The translations under genes and the position numbers were made by a program. Below the pieces are notes generated by a model. It ran no database searches. It saw only the letters and a program-made list of their open reading frames with translations, and was not told the DNA's origin. Of a stretch of DNA of 64,000 nt, positions 25,476-33,436 are shown piece after piece. This DNA comes from Haemophilus haemolyticus_M (GTDB lineage: Bacteria > Pseudomonadota > Gammaproteobacteria > Enterobacterales > Pasteurellaceae). The stretch spans positions 318,958 to 382,957 of the forward strand of contig NZ_QQGD01000002.1 in NCBI RefSeq assembly GCF_003490935.1, read 5' to 3'. Numbering within the stretch: the stretch's first letter is position 1; each line of letters starts with the position of its first letter.

Positions 25476-25979
25476 CTATTTTAATAACGAATCATCGAGT
25501 GCCAAATCTTCATTTTTATTCACGCCTACACCGCGTGCGATAACATTTTTTGCAATTTCGTGTGCTTCTTCCAAAGAATGTTCCGTATAAGTACCGCATT
25601 GATAGATATTTAATTCAGGGATAGTTGTTTGATCTTGCACGCCTAAAATATCCTGCATTGAAGCTAACCAAGCTTGTGCGACTTGCTGTTCATTTGGCGT
25701 ACCAATCAAGGACATATAAAATCCCGTGCGACATCCCATCGGAGAAATATCAATAATTTCAACGCTATCGCTATTTAAATGATCACGCATGAAACCCGCA
25801 AACAAATGTTCAAGAGTATGAATACCTTTTGGAGGAAGAATTTCTTTATTTGGAATACAAAAACGTAAATCAAAAATGGTAATGTCGTCACCTTTTGGCG
25901 TACGCATCGTTTTTGCTACACGTACTGCTGGTGCATTCATTTTGGTATGATCCACTTTAAAACTATCAAGTAATGGCAT
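25476..25979 (-). CDS. luxS: S-ribosylhomocysteine lyase LuxS
   Basis: LuxS cleaves S-ribosylhomocysteine to homocysteine and DPD, the precursor of autoinducer-2, and so links the methyl cycle to signalling. The 167-residue product has the metal ligands H54 and H58 in HTLEHLF, C128 in YQCGTYTEHS, the general base E57 and the catalytic Cys83. The length is typical. It is divergent from two tandem small-RNA-like genes and is followed closely by purT. Confidence 0.97.
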   Translation of the reverse strand: MPLLDSFKVDHTKMNAPAVRVAKTMRTPKGDDITIFDLRFCIPNKEILPPKGIHTLEHLFAGFMRDHLNSDSVEIIDISPMGCRTGFYMSLIGTPNEQQVAQAWLASMQDILGVQDQTTIPELNIYQCGTYTEHSLEEAHEIAKNVIARGVGVNKNEDLALDDSLLK

Positions 25980-26048
25980 AAAGTTTTCCTTATAAATCAG
26001 TAAATTAAAAATAAATTTGAATAAATGTTCATTTTTTGCAAATTCTAA

Positions 26049-26077
26049 TGAACTTTATGGCAAGGCTCATTGTCTTA
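26049..26077 (+). promoter_or_regulatory. Sigma-E-like promoter of small RNA copy 1
   Basis: TGAACTT (26049-26055) and TCTTA (26073-26077), spaced 17 bp, resemble the sigma-E -35 GGAACTT and -10 TCTRA. The same pair of blocks recurs in copy 2. Confidence 0.5.
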
Positions 26078-26080
26078 TTT

Positions 26081-26157
26081 AACAAGCGACTTGCAGTTGT
26101 TTTAATAAAATTGGTTCCTTAGGTTATTTGCCCCACATTTATTGTGGGGCTTTTTTT
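26081..26157 (+). ncRNA. Small RNA gene, tandem copy 1, divergent from luxS
   Basis: This is a block of about 77 bp with a hairpin-prone 5' part (AACAAGCGACTTGCAGTTGTT) and a conserved central stretch AAAATTGGTTCCTTAGGTTA. It ends in a strong Rho-independent terminator: GCCCCACA (26130-26137) pairs with TGTGGGGC (26143-26150), followed by T7. It has no reading frame of note. A second copy begins 145 bp further on. Its position, opposite the luxS promoter, is where E. coli keeps the sigma-E small RNA MicA, although the sequences are not obviously related. Transcription is inferred, not shown. Confidence 0.7.
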
Positions 26158-26194
26158 ATCCCGAATTTTTATTTAAAAAATTTTCAGAAAATGT

Positions 26195-26222
26195 TGAACT
26201 TTCTTATAAAGTGCTAGTCTCA
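26195..26222 (+). promoter_or_regulatory. Sigma-E-like promoter of small RNA copy 2
   Basis: TGAACTT (26195-26201) and TCTCA (26218-26222), spaced 16 bp, align with the copy 1 promoter. An alternative sigma-70 reading is the extended -10 TGCTAGTCT (26212-26220). Confidence 0.5.
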
Positions 26223-26225
26223 TAG

Positions 26226-26302
26226 AACAAGCAACTTGCAGTTGTTTTAATAAAATTGGTTCCTTAGGTTATTTGCCCTGCATTCATTGTGGGGCTTTTT
26301 CT
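26226..26302 (+). ncRNA. Small RNA gene, tandem copy 2
   Basis: The sequence is nearly identical to copy 1 from AACAAGC to GGTTATTTGCCC. The terminator arms differ (GCCCTGCA at 26275-26282 against TGTGGGGC at 26288-26295), but both changes give G-U pairs, so the hairpin is kept. A T-rich tail follows. It ends just before the convergent end of the yqaA-type gene. Conservation of promoter blocks, body and terminator across the duplication argues for function. Confidence 0.7.
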
Positions 26303-26310
26303 TGCGCATT

Positions 26311-26784
26311 TTATAATAAGAATGGTGCACTAAAAAACAATAACGCAACATAACGAACCAGTTTTCCAAGAAAGATAAAGATGCTACTTGCCACAAAATT
26401 TAACCTTAACCAACCTGCTATGGCACAAAATAAATCACCAACGATAGGCAGCCAGCTTAAAAGTAAAGTAATCGCCCCATAACGCCGTAGCTGATTTATT
26501 GCCCATAAAGTGCGGTGATTTTTTGGAGCAAATTTTGGCATCCATCGCCCAATCCCGTAAGTGGTTAAACTCCCCAATCCATTGCCAAGCGTGGCGAAAA
26601 AAACGAGTGCTAATATGTCTATACTAAATAAAGATCCCAACGCCAATTTAGGGACAGCAAGAGCAACAAATGCAACCTCAGAATTACCTGGTAATACCGT
26701 TGCACTCAAGAATGCGCTGACAAACATAAGGCATAACGCATGAGTTTGCCAAAAATCAGCACTAAAAAATGAAAAAATATCCAT
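26311..26784 (-). CDS. yqaA: DedA/SNARE-associated membrane protein of YqaA type
   Basis: This 157-residue inner-membrane protein has about four hydrophobic segments. It contains the DedA-like features FLSATVLPGNSEV near the N-terminus and a membrane-embedded GDLFCAIAGWLR stretch. E. coli YqaA is the closest match I recognise. DedA proteins are linked to membrane homeostasis and lipid-carrier recycling, but the exact role of YqaA is not established. Its ATG shares one base with the end of the preceding phosphatase gene, so the two form an operon on the minus strand. Confidence 0.8.
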   Translation of the reverse strand: MDIFSFFSADFWQTHALCLMFVSAFLSATVLPGNSEVAFVALAVPKLALGSLFSIDILALVFFATLGNGLGSLTTYGIGRWMPKFAPKNHRTLWAINQLRRYGAITLLLSWLPIVGDLFCAIAGWLRLNFVASSIFIFLGKLVRYVALLFFSAPFLL

Positions 26785-27386
26785 TATCTTGGCGAAATGA
26801 TTTCTCGAGAGCGAACATCAAACACGTCCATTCCCGCATTTAATCCCGCTTGCACGCCTAAATCAGCATCTTCAAATACGATACAACGACTTGGATTAGC
26901 TTGAATTAATTCCGCACAACGTAAAAAAGTTTCTGGATGTGGTTTATGTTCTTTTACATCATCTGCACTGACAATGGCATTAAAGTAAGGTGCAATAGCC
27001 AGTTTATCCATCAACATATCAATAATTTTACGGTGTGAGCCAGAACCTAGAGCAATCGGCTTTTTCTGATGAAAAGATTTAACAATTTCAAAGGTTGGCA
27101 ATAACTTTGATTGAGTCGGAATAAGTTGATAAGACAACTCACGTTTTGCAGCAAGCACATCCTCAATTCGATCTAGTGGCATATTCGCCGCTTTCATCAT
27201 TTCTCCCGCAATGGTTCGAACCGTCGCCCCACCGAAGTTATACATAATTTGGCAATCAAATTCATAGCCAAATCGCTCTCCCACCATCGTCCAAGCCTGT
27301 GCATGTACGGGCATGGTATCGATTAAAGTTCCATCCATATCAAAAATCAATCCTTCATATGGATTGAACATCTCATAATCTAACAT
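26784..27386 (-). CDS. yqaB: HAD-family sugar phosphatase, YqaB type
   Basis: This cytoplasmic phosphatase of 200 residues is of the beta-phosphoglucomutase-like HAD subfamily; E. coli YqaB acts on fructose 1-phosphate. It has the HAD motif I DMDGTLIDT, motif II LGSGSH, motif III Lys in EHKPHPETF and motif IV FEDADLGVQAG. AAGGATG lies 7 bp before the ATG at 27386. It is translationally coupled to yqaA. Substrate is inferred by homology. Confidence 0.85.
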   Translation of the reverse strand: MLDYEMFNPYEGLIFDMDGTLIDTMPVHAQAWTMVGERFGYEFDCQIMYNFGGATVRTIAGEMMKAANMPLDRIEDVLAAKRELSYQLIPTQSKLLPTFEIVKSFHQKKPIALGSGSHRKIIDMLMDKLAIAPYFNAIVSADDVKEHKPHPETFLRCAELIQANPSRCIVFEDADLGVQAGLNAGMDVFDVRSREIISPR

Positions 27387-27501
27387 TTTTACATCCTTAC
27401 AAATTTTTTACCATTTTGCTACAAAACTGTGATCTGTGCACTGTTTTATTTTGGTAAAGTGCGGTAAATTAGTGAACAAATTTTGAACTAATAAAAAACA
27501 A

Positions 27502-27879
27502 ATGCGGTTATTTAAGCAACTAGAACGTTGGAAAATTCGCAGGCAAATAAATCAATCTATTATTGATGTGGTATTTCATTTACGAGATCGATTAGCTCAT
27601 TACTGGCAAGCTGATGTAAATACGCCTCAAGTAGATTTTATGCTGCTGCACATTGCTTGCAGCTTAGGTCGAATAGAACGAGGAGGTTGCGTTTCACCAC
27701 TATATCCAGAAATACTTGAAGAAATTCAAAGTGCGGTCATTTTTCCACAAGTTTTAGCTATCCATCAAGATTTACTCAAGTTGATGCCGTTTTCCATTCC
27801 TGAAGCAGAACAAACTTATTTTTTAGCGAACATTCATTCTTTGGTTATTGAACAGAAGCAATTAAAGCATGTGATGTAA
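27502..27879 (+). CDS. Small single-PRD-domain protein
   Basis: This 125-residue protein looks like one free-standing PTS regulation domain (PRD). Conserved histidines appear in RDRLAHYW, MLLHIACSLGRIERGG and FLANIHSLV, and there is no RNA-binding or helix-turn-helix part. PRDs are usually parts of antiterminators phosphorylated by PTS proteins, so a solitary one may act as a PTS-sensing partner. That role is inference. The gene begins after a USS (27457) and is divergent from yqaB. The ATG lacks a strong ribosome site. A USS lies in frame at 27729. Confidence 0.6.
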   Translation: MRLFKQLERWKIRRQINQSIIDVVFHLRDRLAHYWQADVNTPQVDFMLLHIACSLGRIERGGCVSPLYPEILEEIQSAVIFPQVLAIHQDLLKLMPFSIPEAEQTYFLANIHSLVIEQKQLKHVM

Positions 27880-27903
27880 TATAAATAAGTCCACTTATAA
27901 AAA

Positions 27904-27937
27904 ATGACCTAGCTTTTAAACTAGGTCATTTTTATAT
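27904..27937. terminator. Terminator between the PRD gene and the FAD oxidoreductase gene
   Basis: ATGACCTAG (27904-27912) pairs with CTAGGTCAT (27921-27929), followed by TTTTTAT. The genes converge here. Confidence 0.85.
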
Positions 27938-27938
27938 C

Positions 27939-29234
27939 TTAACGATATTTATCTAGAAATTTGTAATACTGCACACCAATCTTTGTCGCAAGATCTTTGA
28001 TAATTCGGCCACCATAAACAGAAGGGACTTTCAGTCCTTCAAAAATAGATAAACGTTCATCGTCACCAAAAATCGCCTCAGTTACAATTCGTCCCGCAAG
28101 ACCCGTCAAAGCAACACCGTGACCAGAATATCCCTGTGCAAAATAAATGTGCGGAGAAATACGACCAAAATGTGGCGTTGAGTTTAAGGTCATATCAATC
28201 GGGCCAGCCCAGCCATAATCGATTTTTACATTTTCAAGTTGCGGGAATACGCGCAACATATTTTTCCGCATAATCGCGACCATATCTTTTTCTGAGCTAG
28301 AATCACTACCAAAAAGCAGACGGTTGTCAGCACTCAAACGATAATAGTCCAATAATAAATTGTTATCGCACACCGACATGCCGTTATTAATGACAGAATC
28401 AGCAACCGCTTGGCTTAACGGCTCTGTGGCGATAATAAAACTTTCTACAGGTAATATTTTACGATTAATTCCGTGATGGATAGATTTCGGGAGCGCATCA
28501 ATATAAGCATTGGTGGCTAAAATAACGTCTTGAGAAATCACCGCACTTTTATCTGTTTTAACCTCAACGCAACCATTTTTCTCAACCATATCCACTACGG
28601 GAGATTGTTCAAAAATCTGAACACCCAGATCGACACAAGCTTTCGCTAAACCTAAACAATAATTAAGTGGATGTAAATGCCCTGAGTTACTATCAAATAA
28701 GCCCCCCACATAAATATCACTGCCTAAGTGTTGTTTTAATTTAGGTTTATCCCAAAGTTGCATATTCTGATAGCCAAAATTCTCATGACTTTCTTTTTCA
28801 ATTTCAATTAAGTCATCCATTCGACGTTCATTTAATGCTAATGTGGCATAGCCTTTTTTCCAATCGCACTGAATGCCATATTTCTCAATGCGTTCATCAA
28901 TAATATCAATGGCCTCTAATGACATATTCCAAAGTTTATGCGCTTTATCTTCGCCAACTTGTTTAACGTATTCATCAATGCCTTCTTCAAAGCCATTAAT
29001 TGCCTGCCCACCACTACGACCAGAAGCACCAAAGCCTACTCGAGCGCCCTCTAATACAATAACTTTTTTTCCTTTTTCCGCTAGTTCTAATGCCGCAGAT
29101 AAACCAAAAAATCCAGCCCCGATCACACATACATCAGCATGTTCAATTTGAGTGAGCGGCGGGAATTGAAAATCTTGGTTACGAGAGTCGAAATAATAAG
29201 AGCGAACGTGTTCTTGATAGGCAAAATTAAGCAT
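27939..29234 (-). CDS. FAD-dependent amine/amino-acid oxidoreductase (DAO family, PuuB-like)
   Basis: The 431-residue product has the FAD-binding motif VCVIGAGFFGLSAALELAEKG near its N-terminus, the GRSGGQ flavin loop, and a C-terminal GYSGHGVALTGLAGRI motif typical of D-amino-acid-oxidase-like enzymes. The closest family I recognise is gamma-glutamylputrescine oxidase and similar enzymes. The start at 29234 (MLNFAYQEH) was chosen over a longer frame to 29396, because the extension would overlap the divergent potD2 start and adds non-conserved sequence. Divergence from a polyamine-binding protein gene supports a role in polyamine or related amine metabolism. Confidence 0.78.
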   Translation of the reverse strand: MLNFAYQEHVRSYYFDSRNQDFQFPPLTQIEHADVCVIGAGFFGLSAALELAEKGKKVIVLEGARVGFGASGRSGGQAINGFEEGIDEYVKQVGEDKAHKLWNMSLEAIDIIDERIEKYGIQCDWKKGYATLALNERRMDDLIEIEKESHENFGYQNMQLWDKPKLKQHLGSDIYVGGLFDSNSGHLHPLNYCLGLAKACVDLGVQIFEQSPVVDMVEKNGCVEVKTDKSAVISQDVILATNAYIDALPKSIHHGINRKILPVESFIIATEPLSQAVADSVINNGMSVCDNNLLLDYYRLSADNRLLFGSDSSSEKDMVAIMRKNMLRVFPQLENVKIDYGWAGPIDMTLNSTPHFGRISPHIYFAQGYSGHGVALTGLAGRIVTEAIFGDDERLSIFEGLKVPSVYGGRIIKDLATKIGVQYYKFLDKYR

Positions 29235-29308
29235 AAAAAATCTCTTAGGAAAAAATTGGCAAAATCTTACCCCGAAAGGGAAATATGTCAAACCTTTTAC
29301 AAAAAAAA

Positions 29309-29317
29309 TGCTATACT
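29309..29317 (+). promoter_or_regulatory. Extended -10 promoter of potD2
   Basis: TGCTATACT is an extended -10 element (TGnTATACT). It is followed directly by an alternating GCGCGCGCGC block at the expected start of transcription. Confidence 0.55.
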
Positions 29318-29375
29318 GCGCGCGCGCAAAATTTGTGCGTTTTATGATGAACGATAACCCTCGGAGGTCAATAAA

Positions 29376-30428
29376 TTGAAAAAATTCTTTGCTCACTCAC
29401 TCAAAAATCTTTTCCTTTCCACCACCGCACTTTTCGCGGCTTCCGCTTTCGCCAATAACAAACTTTACGTCTATAACTGGACAGACTATGTGCCTTCTGA
29501 TTTAGTCGCTCAGTTCTCTAAAGAAACTGGCATCGAGGTAATTTATTCTACCTTTGAAAGCAACGAAGAAATGTATGCGAAACTCAAACTTACTCAGAAT
29601 ACTGGCTCTGGCTATGATTTGGTGTTTCCATCAAGTTACTACGTAAATAAAATGATTAAGGAAAAGATGCTTCAACCGATTGATCAAAGTAAATTGACCA
29701 ATATTCATCAAATTCCTAAACATTTATTAAATAAAGAATTCGACCCTGAAAATAAATATTCATTACCTTATGTTTACGGACTTACTGGTATTGAAGTTAA
29801 TGCGGATGAGATTGATCCTAAAAACATCACTAGCTGGGCAGATTTATGGAAACCTGAATTTAAAGGCAAAGTTCTTATGACCAGTGATGCACGTGAAGTG
29901 TTCCACGTAGCATTATTGCTTGATGGTAAATCGCCTAATACCACAAATGAAGAAGACATCAAAACAGCTTATGAGCGTTTAGAAAAACTTTTACCAAATG
30001 TGGCAACCTTTAACTCTGACTCGCCAGAAGTCCCTTACGTACAAGGTGAAGCAGCAATTGGTATGATTTGGAATGGTTCTGCTTATTTAGCACATAAAGA
30101 AAATCCATCTCTTCAATTTGTGTATCCAAAAGAAGGCGCAATTTTCTGGATGGATAACTATGCGATTCCAACTACAGCAAAAAATGTTGAAGGTGCGCAT
30201 AAGTTCATTGACTTCTTACTTCGTCCAGAAAATGCCAAAGTTGTGGTAGAACGCATGGGCTTTTCTATGCCAAATGAAGGAGTCAAATCATTACTCAGCC
30301 CAGAAGTTGCCAATGATCCTAAACTATTTCCACCAGCATCAGAAATAGAAAAAGGGATTATGCAAGGTGATGTTGGAGAAGCTGTCGATATTTATGAAAA
30401 ATATTGGAGCAAATTAAAAACCAATTAA
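29376..30428 (+). CDS. potD2: Spermidine/putrescine-binding periplasmic protein (second PotD)
   Basis: This is the solute-binding protein of a polyamine ABC importer. The 350-residue product has a signal peptide (about 1-26, ending SAFA) and the PotD/PotF features YVYNWTDYVP, FPSSYYVNKM and the later WMDNYAIP. The start is TTG at 29376, supported by CGGAGG at 29362-29367; no ATG fits. No permease or ATPase gene is adjacent, so it must dock on a transporter encoded elsewhere. A USS in the signal peptide encodes TAL. The following USS terminator is split by an IS remnant. Confidence 0.9.
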   Translation: MKKFFAHSLKNLFLSTTALFAASAFANNKLYVYNWTDYVPSDLVAQFSKETGIEVIYSTFESNEEMYAKLKLTQNTGSGYDLVFPSSYYVNKMIKEKMLQPIDQSKLTNIHQIPKHLLNKEFDPENKYSLPYVYGLTGIEVNADEIDPKNITSWADLWKPEFKGKVLMTSDAREVFHVALLLDGKSPNTTNEEDIKTAYERLEKLLPNVATFNSDSPEVPYVQGEAAIGMIWNGSAYLAHKENPSLQFVYPKEGAIFWMDNYAIPTTAKNVEGAHKFIDFLLRPENAKVVVERMGFSMPNEGVKSLLSPEVANDPKLFPPASEIEKGIMQGDVGEAVDIYEKYWSKLKTN

Positions 30429-30450
30429 TTTCTAAATTTAGAAAACAAAA

Positions 30451-30777
30451 AAGTGCGGTGAAAATTTGATCTGTACCCTAAAAGTTGGACTAACCAAACC
30501 AACAATTGAGGTGCAGATTTTATTATGGGTAAACACTACATAATCAAATTTAAATTACAGGTTCTTCAATCTATTCTTAATAGAAAAATGAGTATTAAGA
30601 AGCCACTAGTATTTATAATAAACAAAGCTAATAGTATCATTTTCTATCAGATGGAGGCATATCGTCGATTTCATTACTGAAAATGGCGATATTCAAAGTA
30701 TGTCAAGAAAAAGGAATTTCTTAGATATATGACATATAGAAAGTTTCTTTGGACTATTAAATTCACCACACTTCTTA
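30451..30777 (+). mobile_element. Decayed IS3-family element inserted in a USS terminator hairpin
   Basis: The left inverted repeat TGTACCCTAAAAGTTGGACT (30472-30491) is followed by an OrfA-like start (GKHYIIKFKLQVLQSIL). After an internal deletion come OrfB scraps reading IQSMSRKGN and ESFFGLLN with stops. The flanks are the two arms of a USS hairpin: AAGTGCGGTGAAAATTT (30451-30467) and AAATTCACCACACTT (30759-30773, one mismatch to USS). So the element lies in the loop of the former potD2 terminator. The rest of the gap 30429-30832 holds only the plsB terminator. Confidence 0.8.
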
Positions 30778-30787
30778 TATAGCTAAT

Positions 30788-30816
30788 ATAAAAAAGGAGC
30801 ATCAAATGATGCTCCT
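30788..30816 (-). terminator. Terminator after plsB
   Basis: AGGAGCATCA (30795-30804) pairs with TGATGCTCCT (30807-30816), with a T run on the minus strand. Confidence 0.85.
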
Positions 30817-30832
30817 AAAATTTAAACCTGAC

Positions 30833-33262
30833 TTAAGCATGTTCTTCTGCTTTTTCAACCGTTCCTTTGACAGTCAAACAAATTTCCGTTGAAATCAAAT
30901 GAGAAAGCGTTGAAGCCAAATATTCTATTTTTTCAAGATTGCCATTGCCTGATTCATCAAAATAACCTTGCTCTTTCAAATTCGCAATGAACATAGAGAA
31001 GACGGCTTTATCAAAGAATTCCGGTGCATTAATACCATGCAACACAGATAAACGCTGTGCAACGAGTTGACTTTCTTTTTCAAGTTCTGCACGTGAAATA
31101 TCTGGTTGCTTTTGCAAAATTGTCACTGTGATGTAATAACGTTGCAAGATTTCACGCATTCCCGCAGACCAAAGTTGTAAAATACGTACTTTCGATTTAT
31201 TGATAGATAAGAAATTATCATTAGAGTTAATCACCTGTTGGCGCGCAAATTCATCAATAATGTGGTGAATTTGAGTTTTTAACTCTTCTTCACTAAAGTG
31301 CAAGAATAACTCGCCTTTTAAGAACGGATAAATCTTACCAACCGCTTCCACTAATAAATCTTTCTGAATCGCCTCATAATGCAAAATGATGCTTGCAACT
31401 AAAGATGGCAATACAAATAAGTGTTGAATATTATTGCGATAGTAAGTCATCAACACGGCCGACGCGCGTTCCAAACGCACAATTTCCCCAAAGTTATCCT
31501 TTTCGACTAACACGCCAACACGATCAAGCGTTAATACATGGTTTAACATCATTTCAGGCGTAGCCGTTGGCAAGACAACATCTGTGGAATAAGGCACGTT
31601 TTGTAGTAATTGTTGGTAACTCGCCAGTTGTTCTAAAAGTTGCTCACGAGAAAGTGCACGCTGACGAGAAGACAATAATGCTGTCCCAACCAAATTCATT
31701 GCATTCACCGCGGCAGCTTTATTAATGTTCACCATTACTTGTTTTGATATAGAATCAACTGCGGGAGCAAACCATTGTGGTTTTTCTTCGTGATTTTGCT
31801 CTTTCCAATCAGGGAAATGTTGGCTCAAATAGTTTGAAAGCGTAATTGGCTCACCAAAATTCACAAAACCTTGACCAAGATTGCGTAATTTTTTTATTAC
31901 TCGAATAACCAAACCTGCATTTTCTTTTTCTTTCGCTGCTCCACGCAATTCTTTTGCGTAAGTATCCACTTCCAATACATGCTCATATCCCACATAAACT
32001 GGAACAACAGAAATTGGGCGAGTTTGATTATGTTGTAACGCTTGAAGTGTCATCGACATCATACCTGTTTTTGGCGCAAGTAAACGACCAGTACGCGAAC
32101 GACCACCCTCAATAAAATATTCTACTGAATAACCACGATGGAATAACTCTGATAAATATTCGCGGAAAATGGCAGAATATAATCTGTTTCCTTTAAAAGT
32201 TCGGCGAATAAAGAATGCCCCCCAACTGCGGAACATTCTACCCACAGGCCAGAAGTTTAAATTAATTCCTGCTGCGATATGCGGTGGAACAAGCCCTTGA
32301 TGATAAAGCACATAAGAAAGCAATAAATAGTCGATATGACTACGGTGACAAGGCACATAAACAATCTCATGACCTTCAAGTGCTAATTTACGTACGCGAT
32401 CTGCATTTTGCACATCAATACCAGAATAAAGTTTATTCCAAAGCCAACGTAAAAAACGATCCACTGCTCGTAAACTTGAATGACTTACATCAGCAGCAAT
32501 TTCATCCAAAATCTTATGCGCTTCTTTTTGGGCTTTTTCAATACTGATATTTTTCGATTTTGCTTCATCTTCAATCGCACGTTGAATCGCTTCTGATTGC
32601 AATAATTTATTAAACATAGCTTGGCGATTCGGTAAACGCGGGCCTGTGGCAGAAATACGCTGTTTAGCAAAATGCATTTTTGCAACTCGAGCCAATTTTT
32701 GCGCAATTTTTTCATCAGAACCATGCTCATTCACCATATAACGTAATGAAACGGCTTGAGAAAAACGCACAAAAGTATCACGTCCAAACCAAATAGCAGC
32801 AAAAGTTTTTTGCATGCCATTTAACAAACGCAAGTTAGGCAAACTGGATTTATCTTCATGTCCAGGAGAACGCCCCCAAAGAACGGAGACTGGAATAAGT
32901 TGCACATCTAAACTCTCAGAAGTGCGGTGTAATTCGAGGTATTTATTGAAAATCGTGGTGGTTTCATCTTTCGCACCTTTCGATTTAAAAATGCGGCGTC
33001 CCTCATCTAAATACACATAACGAGGCAACTTCACACCATCAATTTCATTTTTCTCCGCAGGATCAGGCAAACCTAACGCCAAACAATTTCGACGGAAAAT
33101 AACGAAATCGGTTTGAGAGGTATAAGGCAAAACATAAACAACAGGTTGGTGAATATTGAGGGAAAGCTCTTCTATCGGATTGGCTGGAATTGGATTATTT
33201 TTCACTAATACTGACAGAGGCAAGCTCAATAATTGACGATACATATTTACAAAATTTGCCAT
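30833..33262 (-). CDS. plsB: Glycerol-3-phosphate acyltransferase PlsB
   Basis: PlsB attaches the first acyl chain to glycerol 3-phosphate at the inner membrane, starting phospholipid synthesis. The 809-residue product has the acyltransferase blocks HRSHID (HX4D), a substrate-binding FIEGGRSRTGR, and the downstream PVYVGYE motif. The start was set at ATG 33262 (MANFVNMYRQL), which matches the known N-terminus; a longer frame to 33316 is less likely. It is divergent from lexA, as in E. coli. A USS lies in frame at 32920. Confidence 0.94.
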   Translation of the reverse strand: MANFVNMYRQLLSLPLSVLVKNNPIPANPIEELSLNIHQPVVYVLPYTSQTDFVIFRRNCLALGLPDPAEKNEIDGVKLPRYVYLDEGRRIFKSKGAKDETTTIFNKYLELHRTSESLDVQLIPVSVLWGRSPGHEDKSSLPNLRLLNGMQKTFAAIWFGRDTFVRFSQAVSLRYMVNEHGSDEKIAQKLARVAKMHFAKQRISATGPRLPNRQAMFNKLLQSEAIQRAIEDEAKSKNISIEKAQKEAHKILDEIAADVSHSSLRAVDRFLRWLWNKLYSGIDVQNADRVRKLALEGHEIVYVPCHRSHIDYLLLSYVLYHQGLVPPHIAAGINLNFWPVGRMFRSWGAFFIRRTFKGNRLYSAIFREYLSELFHRGYSVEYFIEGGRSRTGRLLAPKTGMMSMTLQALQHNQTRPISVVPVYVGYEHVLEVDTYAKELRGAAKEKENAGLVIRVIKKLRNLGQGFVNFGEPITLSNYLSQHFPDWKEQNHEEKPQWFAPAVDSISKQVMVNINKAAAVNAMNLVGTALLSSRQRALSREQLLEQLASYQQLLQNVPYSTDVVLPTATPEMMLNHVLTLDRVGVLVEKDNFGEIVRLERASAVLMTYYRNNIQHLFVLPSLVASIILHYEAIQKDLLVEAVGKIYPFLKGELFLHFSEEELKTQIHHIIDEFARQQVINSNDNFLSINKSKVRILQLWSAGMREILQRYYITVTILQKQPDISRAELEKESQLVAQRLSVLHGINAPEFFDKAVFSMFIANLKEQGYFDESGNGNLEKIEYLASTLSHLISTEICLTVKGTVEKAEEHA

Positions 33263-33392
33263 GATAAATTTTCTCTTTGTTGTAAATTTGAAATATTTTA
33301 ACACATCCGATCTCAACCGTTTTAAAAAATTTGGTGGCAGAATGTGACCTAATACACAGATCTAAAAAATAACTATTGCAACTTCACACAAT

Positions 33393-33408
33393 CTGTATAC
33401 AATACCAG
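33393..33408 (+). promoter_or_regulatory. LexA box 1
   Basis: CTGTATACAATACCAG fits CTG-N10-CAG with an AT-rich core, 29 bp before the lexA ATG. Confidence 0.9.
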
Positions 33409-33412
33409 TTAT

Positions 33413-33428
33413 CTGTATTTAAAAACAG
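33413..33428 (+). promoter_or_regulatory. LexA box 2
   Basis: CTGTATTTAAAAACAG is a second CTG-N10-CAG, 20 bp downstream of the first and ending 8 bp before the lexA ATG. It overlaps the ribosome-binding region. Confidence 0.9.
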
Positions 33429-33436
33429 GAGTGTAT

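Noticed and set aside
27432..27447. CRP site TGTGATCTGTGCACTG upstream of the PRD gene
   Set aside because: Only the left half matches; the right half has none of the consensus TCACA.
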